NCBI GenBank assembly: GCA_023128595.1
Contig: JAGMDR010000018.1
Location: 1 to 32,566 of the forward strand
Source of the DNA: Planctomycetota bacterium
GTDB lineage: Bacteria; Planctomycetota; Phycisphaerae; Sedimentisphaerales; Anaerobacaceae
Direction of reading: 5' to 3'
DNA length: 32,566 nucleotides
A model generated the notes under the pieces. That model was not told where the DNA came from and searched no databases. It saw only the letters and a program-made list of their open reading frames with translations. The translations under genes and the position numbers were made by a program. Shown in pieces: positions 24,257-32,561 of this stretch; the first letter of the stretch is position 1, and each line of letters opens with the position of its first letter.

Positions 24257-25162
24257 ATGAGATGCAGAAACTGGAAACTGGCCGCTGTTGTGATTTTGGT
24301 CGGCGCTGTGCTGTGTTTAACAGCATCTGCGGAACGAGACAAGAAGAAGGCCAAACGCGCTTCCAGGGCCAAAGCCACCAAGACGGCCAAGGCCGTCGAA
24401 ATCGAACGAAAAGTGAAAGAATCCGAGGTCCCCAAGGCAGCCTTAAAGGCGCTCAAAAAGCTGGCCCGCGGCGCCGAGATCACCGAGTTTGCCGAGGAAA
24501 TCGAGTACGGCAACACATTCTACGAGGGCTCGTGGAAGGGCCGTTCCGGGGCAAACATGGATGTGCTGGTCACGAAGGCGGGCGACTTAGTGGAAATTGA
24601 AGAACAGATACCGACCAGCAAGGTCCCGGCAGCCGTCCTAAAGGCCGCGCAGAAAGCAGCCGGTAAATCCGCTCAATTGGTGTGCGAGAAAAAGACCATG
24701 ATCCTCTACGAGATCAAGTTCAGCAAAGGTGACAGCCGTCACGAGCTGCTTCTGACTCCCGATGGCCGCCGCGTTGAAGAAGAGATTGAGAAAGGCAAAC
24801 CGGAAGATGACGATGAAGGCGACGGTGACGCGGACGGGGATGACGAAGACGAAGAGGACGATGACAAGCACAACATGAAGGCTAACCGCAACGATGACGA
24901 CGAAGATGACGACGAGAACGACGAAGATGATGACGACGAAGACGATGACGACGAAGATGACGACGAGAACGACGAAGACGAGGATGACGAAGACGAAGAT
25001 GACGAGCACAACATGAAGGCTAACCGCAACAATGACGACGATGACGACGAGAACGACGAAGACGATGACGACGAGGACGACGAAGACGATGATGACGATG
25101 ATGATGACGACGACGAGGATGACGATGACGACGACGATGACGACGATGAGGATGATGATTAG
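24257..25162 (+). CDS. Secreted PepSY-like protein with long Asp/Glu-rich tail
   Basis: A 301-residue protein; AAGGAG at 24244-24249 lies 7 bases before the ATG. The signal peptide spans residues 1-25 (MRCRNWKLAAVVILVGAVLC, then LTASA). A Lys/Arg-rich stretch follows (28-45). Two PepSY-like units follow: about 55-115 (ESEVPKAALKALKKLA, EEIEYGNTFYEG, VLVTKAGDLVEIEEQ) and 120-180 (PTSKVPAAVLKAAQKAAG, ILYEIKFSKGD, LLLTPDGRRVEEE). From residue 183 to the end the chain is almost only Asp, Glu and Asn, about 119 residues, broken by two HNMKANRN motifs 46 residues apart. Such a tail could bind calcium or other cations. The two genes downstream encode a response regulator and a sensor kinase, suggesting that the protein is sensed by, or a target of, that system. 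Confidence 0.85.
   Translation: MRCRNWKLAAVVILVGAVLCLTASAERDKKKAKRASRAKATKTAKAVEIERKVKESEVPKAALKALKKLARGAEITEFAEEIEYGNTFYEGSWKGRSGANMDVLVTKAGDLVEIEEQIPTSKVPAAVLKAAQKAAGKSAQLVCEKKTMILYEIKFSKGDSRHELLLTPDGRRVEEEIEKGKPEDDDEGDGDADGDDEDEEDDDKHNMKANRNDDDEDDDENDEDDDDEDDDDEDDDENDEDEDDEDEDDEHNMKANRNNDDDDDENDEDDDDEDDEDDDDDDDDDDEDDDDDDDDDDEDDD
24869..25144 (+). repeat. Intragenic 138-base direct repeat in the acidic tail
   Basis: CACAACATGAAGGCTAACC begins at 24869 and again at 25007, an offset of 138 bases (46 codons). It is followed in both copies by GAT/GAC/GAA/GAG-rich DNA encoding Asp/Glu/Asn. The second copy degrades into nearly pure GAC/GAT runs towards 25150. The low-complexity units are prone to in-frame length change. 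Confidence 0.75.
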
Positions 25163-25200
25163 GAACAGCGAAGGTATTGACAGAGCAAATCTTCGGAGCT

Positions 25201-25250
25201 AAAATGTGCACCGCTGAGTTACAAAGCATAGTTGCTCGGCGGTGCATTTT
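25201..25250 (+). terminator. Hairpin with T-rich tail between PepSY-like gene and response regulator
   Basis: GCACCGCTGAG at 25208-25218 pairs with CTCGGCGGTGC at 25235-25245 (11 pairs including one G-U), with a 16-base loop, extended by AAAAT/ATTTT flanks and followed by TTTTCTGTT. It lies 45 bases after the PepSY-like stop and ends 18 bases before the regulator ATG. It would act as a terminator or attenuator, lowering kinase and regulator expression relative to the acidic protein. Confidence 0.6.
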
Positions 25251-25267
25251 CTGTTGTAGGCATTCAA

Positions 25268-25942
25268 ATGCGTCTGCTGGTTATAGAAGACTATCGTCCT
25301 TTGCAGCAATCCCTCACGAAGGGGCTGCGCGAGGCCGGCTTCGCCGTGGATACCACACGCGACGGCGCCGAGGGTCTATGGTATGCGACGGGCAGCGAGT
25401 ATGATGTAATCATCCTTGATCTGATGCTGCCCGGCATAGATGGCCTTGAAATCCTCAGGAAGCTCAGGGCCAAAGGCCTAAAGTCTCACGTCCTAATCCT
25501 GACAGCGAAGGACACTTTAGAGGACCGCGTGACCGGCCTGGACCTCGGCGCCGATGATTATCTGGTTAAGCCTTTCGCGTTCCAAGAGCTATTGGCGCGG
25601 GTTCGCGCATTACTGCGTCGCAGGTATCGGGAGAAGAATCCCCGAATTAAAGTCAAAGACCTGCGAATCGACCTTACCACGCAGAGGGTGTGGCGAGGCA
25701 GGCAGGAGATTCAGCTCACGCCGAGGGAATATGCCCTCCTCGAATATCTCGCAATGCGCGCCGGCCAAACGGTCTCCCGCACGGATATCTGGGAACACCT
25801 CTACGAGTTCAGCTCGTCCGCCTCGAGCAATGTTGTCGATGTGTATATTGGTTACCTCCGAAGAAAAATCGAACGACCCGACAGATCCCGCTTGATTCAC
25901 ACGGTCCGAGGTCGCGGTTATCTCTTGGGAGGACAATCGTGA
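25268..25942 (+). CDS. OmpR/PhoB-family response regulator
   Basis: A 224-residue protein from the ATG at 25268 (MRLLVIEDYRPLQQSLTKGL), the usual family start; the frame opens earlier at 25232 inside the hairpin. The receiver domain (1-115) has Asp51 in VIILDLMLPGIDG as phosphoacceptor, Thr79 in LILTAKD, and Lys101 in YLVKPF. The winged-helix output domain (about 128-222) shows LTPREYALLEYLAMRAGQTV, then SNVVDVYIGYLRRKIERP and HTVRGRGYLL. Its TGA overlaps the kinase GTG by two bases, so the pair is translationally coupled. The likely targets are the PepSY-like gene and its own operon; direct repeats lie upstream of 24257. Confidence 0.95.
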   Translation: MRLLVIEDYRPLQQSLTKGLREAGFAVDTTRDGAEGLWYATGSEYDVIILDLMLPGIDGLEILRKLRAKGLKSHVLILTAKDTLEDRVTGLDLGADDYLVKPFAFQELLARVRALLRRRYREKNPRIKVKDLRIDLTTQRVWRGRQEIQLTPREYALLEYLAMRAGQTVSRTDIWEHLYEFSSSASSNVVDVYIGYLRRKIERPDRSRLIHTVRGRGYLLGGQS

Positions 25943-27369
25943 CCCGTTCACTCCGAACTCGCTTGCTCACCCGCATTATTGTCGCGACGATACTGCTGCT
26001 GACAATCTTCAGCCTGACCGTCTATCTCGTGATTCGCAGCGCACTGGTCAAGCAGTTCGACACGTCACTGGCGTCCGTCGCGCGGATACTGGCCGCCTCG
26101 GTCGAGCTCGACGGCGACGAGATCGAGCTGGAGTTCGAGGTTCGGAAAATGCCCGAGTTCCAAAGCGCAAAGCACCCGACGTACTACCAACTCTGGAAAC
26201 CCGACGGTACAGTTGTGGCGAGGTCTCCTCTTTTGGGCGCCGACGATCTGGCGCGCCTTGAAGGCGGCGTCGATGCGCTCGTTTTCGGCAAGTCGCGAAT
26301 GCCCGACAATCGGCCTGTTCGCGCCGTGGGTCTGAAGTTCAAGCCAAGGGCCGCAGACAGTGACGAAGAGGGTCACCCGCATCTAACAGCCGAGCAGACA
26401 CTTACTCTCGTAGTCGCACGGGACCCGAGCGATTTGATGAGCCAGTTGCGATTCTTGCGATGGCTTCTGCTGACTGCCTCAGCCGCCGTTATCACTTTGT
26501 CACTGCTTATCGCCGCCGTCGTAGTACGGCAGGGCCTTCGTCCCCTAAATTCTATCGCTGGTGAGATAGCGGCTATAAGCCAGGAGAGCCTCACAACCCG
26601 AATCGGCGCCGAGTCGGCACCCTCGGAGGTGGTGCCCATCAAGGACCGGCTCAATGACCTGTTAGCTCGCCTCGAAGACGCTTTCAACCGAGAGAGACGT
26701 TTCACCGCCGATGTCGCACACGAATTGAGGACACCCCTGGCAGGGCTGCGTTCAACAATTGAGGTAACGCTCTCTCGCGCACGCGACACCGCCGAATACC
26801 AAACCGCCCTTTCCGACTGCCTGGGAATCGTTGAGAACATGCACATAATGGTAAGTAATCTGCTGACACTCGCCCGCCTCGATGCTCATCAAGTAACTCT
26901 CCGCACCGAGCAGATTCGCCTTGCCGAGTTAGTGAATTCGTCTTGGCGGCCGTTACGCGATAAAGCAGAGCAGCGCGGGATCGCCTTTGAGAATCACATC
27001 CCCGTCGATTTGACCTGCCAATCAGACCCCGAACACCTCTCTATAGTCTTTCGAAACCTCCTGGAAAATGCCGCCGAATACACCAACCAGGCCGGCCAAA
27101 TCCGCATTGCCGCTCAGCGAACAGGCGATTCTTTGCAAGTAACCTTCTCTAACACCGGCTGCAAACTCACCGCCGAGCAAGTCTCGAAGGTGCTCGACAG
27201 CTTCTGGCGCGCCGACGAATCACGCTCCGACGCAACCGTCCACTCCGGCCTCGGACTCGCACTTGTCAAAAGAATCATAACAGCCTTAAACGGCGCCGTC
27301 ACCGCACAAATAGACAAACCCGGCACGTTCACGATAGAACTGACTCTCCCCTGCCCACGCACTCAGTAG
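25939..27369 (+). CDS. Membrane sensor histidine kinase
   Basis: A 476-residue protein starting at GTG 25939, with GGGAGG at 25927-25932 about 6 bases upstream; the frame is open much further 5' but overlaps the regulator. TM1 is near residues 12-33 and TM2 near 174-197, bounding a sensor domain of about 140 residues with several acidic stretches (VELDGDEIELEFEVRKM). A HAMP linker follows (RQGLRPLNSIAGEIAAISQE). The H-box is FTADVAHELRTPLAGLR (His261), the N-box is IVFRNLLENAAEYTN, and the G-box is VHSGLGLALVKRII. This is the CusS/QseC-like arrangement typical of OmpR partners. The ligand is unknown; the neighbouring acidic PepSY-like protein suggests metal or envelope-stress sensing. Confidence 0.93.
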   Translation: MTRSLRTRLLTRIIVATILLLTIFSLTVYLVIRSALVKQFDTSLASVARILAASVELDGDEIELEFEVRKMPEFQSAKHPTYYQLWKPDGTVVARSPLLGADDLARLEGGVDALVFGKSRMPDNRPVRAVGLKFKPRAADSDEEGHPHLTAEQTLTLVVARDPSDLMSQLRFLRWLLLTASAAVITLSLLIAAVVVRQGLRPLNSIAGEIAAISQESLTTRIGAESAPSEVVPIKDRLNDLLARLEDAFNRERRFTADVAHELRTPLAGLRSTIEVTLSRARDTAEYQTALSDCLGIVENMHIMVSNLLTLARLDAHQVTLRTEQIRLAELVNSSWRPLRDKAEQRGIAFENHIPVDLTCQSDPEHLSIVFRNLLENAAEYTNQAGQIRIAAQRTGDSLQVTFSNTGCKLTAEQVSKVLDSFWRADESRSDATVHSGLGLALVKRIITALNGAVTAQIDKPGTFTIELTLPCPRTQ

Positions 27370-27451
27370 GCCCGGCTGCCCCCGCCACCGACCCGCTCAC
27401 CCCAAAAAAGACATGCAACTCCTCTTAGGCTGTCAAAGTTGATTCTGAGGG

Positions 27452-27494
27452 GCGTCATTGCGAGGAGGCCGAAGGCCGACGCGGCAATCTCATA
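27452..27494. repeat. Dispersed palindromic repeat (ATTGC...GCAAT type)
   Basis: CGTCATTGCGAGGAGGCC, then GAAGGCC, then GACGCGGCAATCTCATA. ATTGC (27457-27461) faces GCAAT (27484-27488), and GGCC-GAA-GGCC forms an inner hairpin (27467-27477). This matches a well-known bacterial dispersed repeat whose translation reads VIARRPKADAAIS. It lies between the kinase gene and the FAD oxidoreductase gene, where both converge. Confidence 0.6.
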
Positions 27495-27620
27495 CCCGTC
27501 GAAGGATCGAGGCTGCTCCAGCCCCAGGGAGCCTTACGACGACGCCCACAGTTTCAATCTTGACGGAGTACTCTCTTCTCAGCGGTCTCGGCGCTCTCAG
27601 CGGTTAATGAACAATGCAGG

Positions 27621-29861
27621 CTACTTCTCAGATCGAGCCGGCCCGTAGAATTCCACTTCCCATATTCGCGAAATGCCGCCCGGCGTGCTCGTGATGACCA
27701 GGCGGACCTTGTCCGATTCAAAGGCGCCGAATTTCCGAGAAGCCTCAACCCGGCTGTTGCCGCCAACCTGCGAGCCCTCAACATCACGCCAATCGTCGCC
27801 GTCGCGATACTGCAAAACAAAATCGCTTATCGGATCGCCCGCCGCCTTACCGTCGAACCAGCCGCTAATCACCCGCATAGCGCCGATCCTCTGCGCCTTC
27901 TCCCACGAAAACACCACATGCCCCGGCTTGTCCGAAGCACTGCTCAACCACCTAAGGCTGTTGTCCCGCCTGTTGAACCTCCCGTCGTTGATGTTCTCCT
28001 TGGGATACTTATCCTCGTCGTAGCTGCCCCCGACCGTAACCTTCGCACTTCGCGCAAGGTTAGGCCCTGCATTCTCGAGCCACCCGGCTGCGACTCCCTT
28101 GGCCATCAGACCAGTCAATTCATCAAGATAGTCCGCGTACACCGCCCTCGGCCCAACACTGTGCTCCTTACAGAGAGATGCCGCCATCCCGACAATCTCC
28201 CCCATCATCCCGCATGTGCGCATCACGCGCACCGCTCCGAGTGCCTCATGCGTAACACTGATATCGCGCCCGGCCATGAAAAGGTTCCCGATATTGCGAG
28301 AGTACAAGCAGCGATACGGAACCCAATAGGGCTTCGAATAATACGTGTGGTACGCCTTAGAAACAAATTCATCGCCCTTTTCGATACCCTTATCGTAAGC
28401 CGGGTCGGGCAGATGCAGATCGATACTCCAAGTCGCCGACACACAGCCGTCCTCATAGTAAACGCTCTCGACGATATCTTCCTTCGTCAAAATATGGTCG
28501 CCCAGAAGCCGTCGCGATTCTCGCTTGCCCGAGATATACGCGGCCCAGTTGAGCTTATGGTTCGGGTACATGCCCCGAACATTTTTGAGCCCATCCCAGG
28601 CCCCGTACATCGCGCGGAAATTCAAATCGCGGATGTACTCGCTCTTCTCGAAGGGATCGAGATAGAAGCCGCTCTCCCAGAACCACGCCCCCAACTGCTT
28701 GAGCTTCGTCGGAAACGGCTTATCGCTAAGGTCAATCGCCCAGGGACATCGCGGGAAACTCGCCGGCGCGCCCGTATCGGCGGCATTCCAAAGATTGCAC
28801 CTGCCCATGTGCCCGTCCAGCGTCATATCATAATCCGCCCCCGCCAAGTGCCCGATACAGCCGTCACCAGTGCAATCGGCAAAGTATCTCCCCGCAAACC
28901 GCCTCCTCCGCCCGCTGACAGTATCCTGCGCAATCACAGCCACGATTTCCTTCCCGCTCATCTCGACTTCATTCGCCCGATGCCGCAAAAACAAACTGAT
29001 ATTCTCCTCCGCCCGAACCAGATCGATCCGCCTCTGGTCCTCGTACAGGTCGGCGGTATTCTCAGGCCCGTAATGGGCTTTTCTGGCAGGCTCCAACTCA
29101 GCCACAACATCGCCGATTCGCGGATAAGGATCGAAATTCGTATTCCCGCCAAGCCATACGCGAACTTCCGAGCTATTATTCCCGCCCAACACCGGCCGAT
29201 CCTGTATCAACGCAACCGTAAGACCAAGCCGAGCGGCATTCAGCGATGCGCACGTCCCCGCAATCCCCCCACCGACAACGACCAAATCATACCGCCCGCC
29301 GTCAGCTACCTCCTCGCCCAGCCCCAGCAAAGACCGCCGCCAAACCTTCATCGCCGGGTCTTTATTAGGAGGAACAAACCCAAAATCACTCGAGAATAGA
29401 ATCGCATCGCACCTCCCCTCGAATCCCGTCAAATCGTGCAGCCCAACCGACACATCCAAATCCGTAATCTGAACCGAGCCCCCCTCCTGCCAATGCCACC
29501 GCGCCCCTTCCGTCCCGAAAGTCTTTGTGAGCTTGCGACCGCCGATGACGACTTCAAATCGCCCCGGCTTGCTCGCCGCACCCCAGGGAGCGACCCAGTC
29601 ACGAGTACGAACCCAGACCTTGTAACGGCCCGCTTCGGCAAACTTGACCGTCGTCGTAGCATCGGCCACTGGGACCCCCAAGCCGTGCGCCAAAAGATAT
29701 GGCGAACCCATCTGATCCATAAACTGCTGGTCCAGCACCCAACCGCCGTGATTCTCGAACTGCTCGGCCTCCAGAAGAAGAGTCCCCCCCATCCCAACAG
29801 CCGGGATCAAGCAAAAAGCCCCAACCAACAGAATAGAGCACATCAAACCACAATTCTTCAT
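27621..29861 (-). CDS. Secreted FAD-dependent oxidoreductase with N-terminal beta and C-terminal discoidin-like domains
   Basis: A 746-residue protein from the ATG at 29861, which starts a signal peptide (MKNCGLMCSILLVGAFCLIP); an ATG ten codons earlier (29891) is possible. Residues 28-165 are a beta-sandwich of the carbohydrate-binding kind (LLLEAEQFENHGGWVLDQQF, then RYKVWVRTRDWV). Residues 190-600 are the FAD_oxidored domain: YDLVVVGGGIAGTCASLNAA (Gly197-Gly202), LGGNNSSEVRVWLGG, YFADCTGDGCIGHLAG, NLFMAGRDISVTHEALGAVR, and MRTCGMMGEIVGMAA. From about 620 a discoidin (F5/8 C)-like domain follows (LARSAKVTVGG, KVRLVITSTP, IWEVEFYG). Such proteins oxidise or dehydrate unknown carbohydrate-like substrates. 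It is divergent from the GH127 gene, 237 bases apart. Confidence 0.88.
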   Translation of the reverse strand: MKNCGLMCSILLVGAFCLIPAVGMGGTLLLEAEQFENHGGWVLDQQFMDQMGSPYLLAHGLGVPVADATTTVKFAEAGRYKVWVRTRDWVAPWGAASKPGRFEVVIGGRKLTKTFGTEGARWHWQEGGSVQITDLDVSVGLHDLTGFEGRCDAILFSSDFGFVPPNKDPAMKVWRRSLLGLGEEVADGGRYDLVVVGGGIAGTCASLNAARLGLTVALIQDRPVLGGNNSSEVRVWLGGNTNFDPYPRIGDVVAELEPARKAHYGPENTADLYEDQRRIDLVRAEENISLFLRHRANEVEMSGKEIVAVIAQDTVSGRRRRFAGRYFADCTGDGCIGHLAGADYDMTLDGHMGRCNLWNAADTGAPASFPRCPWAIDLSDKPFPTKLKQLGAWFWESGFYLDPFEKSEYIRDLNFRAMYGAWDGLKNVRGMYPNHKLNWAAYISGKRESRRLLGDHILTKEDIVESVYYEDGCVSATWSIDLHLPDPAYDKGIEKGDEFVSKAYHTYYSKPYWVPYRCLYSRNIGNLFMAGRDISVTHEALGAVRVMRTCGMMGEIVGMAASLCKEHSVGPRAVYADYLDELTGLMAKGVAAGWLENAGPNLARSAKVTVGGSYDEDKYPKENINDGRFNRRDNSLRWLSSASDKPGHVVFSWEKAQRIGAMRVISGWFDGKAAGDPISDFVLQYRDGDDWRDVEGSQVGGNSRVEASRKFGAFESDKVRLVITSTPGGISRIWEVEFYGPARSEK

Positions 29862-30021
29862 CGGGCGCCCATAGCCTAAAGAGTAAACCACAAACCAGCC
29901 TGCCTACAGCCTACAGTTGATTTTAGCATCCCAAGCACATAATCAAAGCCATTTCTCAATCCAAATCGAACCGCCGCAAAACTCCTCAAAACCAGCCAAC
30001 GTAAGCACCATTGATATCAAC

Positions 30022-30050
30022 TTGCGAAAAACGTAATCAGCGGGTATCAT
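30022..30050 (+). promoter_or_regulatory. Promoter of the GH127 gene
   Basis: TTGCGA at 30022-30027, a 17-base spacer, and TATCAT at 30045-30050. Directly upstream lies a 10-base perfect palindrome, TTGATATCAA (30011-30020), a candidate activator or repressor site. The start codon is 49 bases past the -10. Confidence 0.5.
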
Positions 30051-30098
30051 GACCTGCAAAATCCTACAAACAATCGTTTTCAGTAAAGGGTGCTTCAA

Positions 30099-32561
30099 AT
30101 GGCAAATCAAAACCCAATCTCTTCAATCGTTCTAACGACTCTGGCAATCGCAATATCAGCAACTTTATGCACGGCCCAAGCGAAAACCGTTGAATTGAAA
30201 CGTGATTACAACGTCAAGCCCGTGCCCTTGAAGCAGGTCAGCGTCAGCGACGATTTCTGGACGCCCAGGCTCGAGACAAGCAGAAAGAAAACAATTCCAT
30301 ACTGCTTCGAGAAATGCGAAGAGACCGACAGAATCAGCAACTTCGAAAAAGCCGCAGGACTAAAACAAGGCAAGCACGAAGGAATCTACTTCAACGATTC
30401 CGACGTCTATAAAGTGATGGAAGGCGCCGCCTACTCGCTTCAAATCGACCCCGAACCCAAAATGCGCCAATACCTCGACAACCTCATCAAGGTAATGGCC
30501 GCCGCACAGTGGGAGGATGGATACCTCTTCACCTTCTACTCGGTTCCCGAAAGGCAGCCCGAAAAACGCTGGACAAACATTCAGTCGATTCACGAGCAGT
30601 ACTGCGTCGGCCACATGTATGAAGCCGCCGTCGCACACTACGAGGTCACCGGCAATAAGCTCTTCCTCGACGTAGCCACCAAAAACGCCGACCTGATCTG
30701 CAGCGTCTTCAACCCAGACAAGCGGACCGACCCACCCGGACATCAGGAGATCGAAATCGGACTCTGCAAACTCTATCGCGCCACCGGCGACGAGAAGTAC
30801 CTCGACCAGGCCAAGTTCTTCCTCGATCAGCGAGGACGCAAAGGCAACCGCGGGCCAAAGGGCAACAAGGGCCTCTACGGCACCTACAGCCAGGACCATA
30901 TACCAGTCACCGAGCAGACCAGGGCGGTCGGCCACTCCGTCCGGGCCGCCTACCTCTATACCGGCATGGCCGATGTCGCCGCCCTGACAGGCAATATGGA
31001 ATATATCAAAGCCATCGATGCTATATGGAAAGACGTCCTCGACGCCAAGCTCTACATCACCGGCGGTATCGGAGCAGCCGGCGGACACGAGGGCTTCGGC
31101 GGAGCTTACGAGCTGCCCAATATGACCGCATACTGCGAGACCTGCGCCTCCATCGCCAACATCTTCTGGAACCATCGAATGTTCCTCATGCACGACGATG
31201 CAAAGTACATAGACGTCCTCGAGCGCATCCTCTACAACGCCGCACTGTCCGGGATTTCCATCAAGGGTGACCGCTTCTTCTATCCGAACCCGCTCGAATC
31301 CATCGGCCAGCATGCCCGAAGTCCCTGGTTCGGCTGTGCGTGCTGCCCTTCCAACATCGCCCGCTTCATCCCCTCCGTCCCCGGTTACACCTACGCCCAC
31401 AAGGATAATAACGTATATGTGAATCTCTTCATCAGCGGTGACGCCACGATTGAAACCGCCGACAACAAGGTCAAGCTGACCCAGCAGACCCGGTATCCCT
31501 GGAAGGGCACGGTTAAAATCGGCGTTGAGCCGGAAAAAAGCTCCAAGTTTGCCATTTTCGTCCGCATCCCCGGCTGGGCCCGGAACCAAGCCGTCCCCAG
31601 TAACCTCTACAAATTCAACAAAGCTTCCGACGAGCAAGCCGCCCTGAAGGTCAACGGCAAACTAATAAAACCGAACCTTCAAAGAGGCTTCGCTCGCATC
31701 GAACGCAAATGGAAAAAAGGCGACACCATCGAGTTGAACCTGCCGATGCCCATCCGCAGGATAATCGCCAATGAAAACATCAAAACCAACCGCGGGAAAG
31801 TCGCCCTCCAGCGAGGCCCGCTCGTCTTCTGCCTCGAAGGGCCCGACAACGACGGCAAAGTCCTCAACCTCATGATTCCCGACGATGCCGTCCTGAAAAC
31901 GCAATTCCGCCCGGACCTGCTCAACGGCGTAGTCGTAATCACCGGTAAGGCCGCACTAACCAAACGCACCGCCGACGGCGACATTGTCCCGGCCGGCGAA
32001 AAACCGTTCACCGCTATCCCCTATTACGCCTGGGCACATCGCGGTCGAGGCCGGATGACCGTATGGCCCGCCCGAAAGCCCGAGGCATCACGACCGGCGC
32101 CCGCAGATACACTAACACACATAAGCAAGACCACCGCCTCCTTCGTCCACGTCTCGCTCGACGCAATAAAGGATCAGGTCCTCCCCGCAAGCTCTTCAGA
32201 CTCATCCGCACTGCAATTAGACTTCTGGCCGCATAAGGGCATCACCGAATGGCTCAAGTTCGATTGGGACGCCGAGCACGAGATCTCGAGCGTCAAAGTC
32301 TATTGGTTCGACGACACCGGCAGAGGCGCATGCAAAGTTCCCGAATCCTGGAAAGTCCTCTACCGCAACGCCGAAGGTAACTTCAAGCCCGTAAGCACTA
32401 ACAGCCCCTACGCCACAGAAAAGGACAAGTTCAACAAGGTCTCTTTCAAACCGGTCAAAACCAACGCCCTGAAAATCGAAATCACCCTACAAAAAGACTG
32501 GGCATCCGGCGTACAGGAAGTCATAATTGAAGGCTCAACTACAAAAAAGTTGGTTGATTAA
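30099..32561 (+). CDS. Secreted GH127 beta-L-arabinofuranosidase-like enzyme
   Basis: An 820-residue protein from the ATG at 30099, with AAAGGG at 30085-30090; a GTG three codons earlier is possible. The signal peptide covers about residues 1-28. The mature start (PVPLKQVSVSDDFWTPRLET) and the (alpha/alpha)6 barrel fit GH127 (HypBA1 family). The key residues known from HypBA1 all have counterparts with the expected spacing: acid/base Glu331 in GHEGFGG, zinc ligands Glu347 and Cys349 in YCETCAS, and Cys415-Cys416 in FGCACCPSNIAR, of which Cys415 should be the nucleophile. After the jelly-roll part (about 430-620) an F5/8-C-like carbohydrate-binding domain ends the chain (LKFDWDAEHEISSVKVYWFD). 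The reaction is release of beta-linked L-arabinofuranose outside the cytoplasm. Confidence 0.93.
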   Translation: MANQNPISSIVLTTLAIAISATLCTAQAKTVELKRDYNVKPVPLKQVSVSDDFWTPRLETSRKKTIPYCFEKCEETDRISNFEKAAGLKQGKHEGIYFNDSDVYKVMEGAAYSLQIDPEPKMRQYLDNLIKVMAAAQWEDGYLFTFYSVPERQPEKRWTNIQSIHEQYCVGHMYEAAVAHYEVTGNKLFLDVATKNADLICSVFNPDKRTDPPGHQEIEIGLCKLYRATGDEKYLDQAKFFLDQRGRKGNRGPKGNKGLYGTYSQDHIPVTEQTRAVGHSVRAAYLYTGMADVAALTGNMEYIKAIDAIWKDVLDAKLYITGGIGAAGGHEGFGGAYELPNMTAYCETCASIANIFWNHRMFLMHDDAKYIDVLERILYNAALSGISIKGDRFFYPNPLESIGQHARSPWFGCACCPSNIARFIPSVPGYTYAHKDNNVYVNLFISGDATIETADNKVKLTQQTRYPWKGTVKIGVEPEKSSKFAIFVRIPGWARNQAVPSNLYKFNKASDEQAALKVNGKLIKPNLQRGFARIERKWKKGDTIELNLPMPIRRIIANENIKTNRGKVALQRGPLVFCLEGPDNDGKVLNLMIPDDAVLKTQFRPDLLNGVVVITGKAALTKRTADGDIVPAGEKPFTAIPYYAWAHRGRGRMTVWPARKPEASRPAPADTLTHISKTTASFVHVSLDAIKDQVLPASSSDSSALQLDFWPHKGITEWLKFDWDAEHEISSVKVYWFDDTGRGACKVPESWKVLYRNAEGNFKPVSTNSPYATEKDKFNKVSFKPVKTNALKIEITLQKDWASGVQEVIIEGSTTKKLVD

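Noticed and set aside
24739-25032. Poly-serine minus-strand frame
   Set aside because: It is the reverse complement of the GAC/GAT/GAA tract encoding the acidic tail.
27918-29399. 493-codon plus-strand frame opposite the FAD oxidoreductase gene
   Set aside because: Antisense shadow rich in Pro/Arg/His; the opposite frame has clear Rossmann and FAD motifs.
30360-31637. 425-codon minus-strand frame opposite the GH127 gene
   Set aside because: It lies wholly antisense to a gene with intact catalytic motifs, its translation has no recognisable domain, and it arises from GC-biased third positions.
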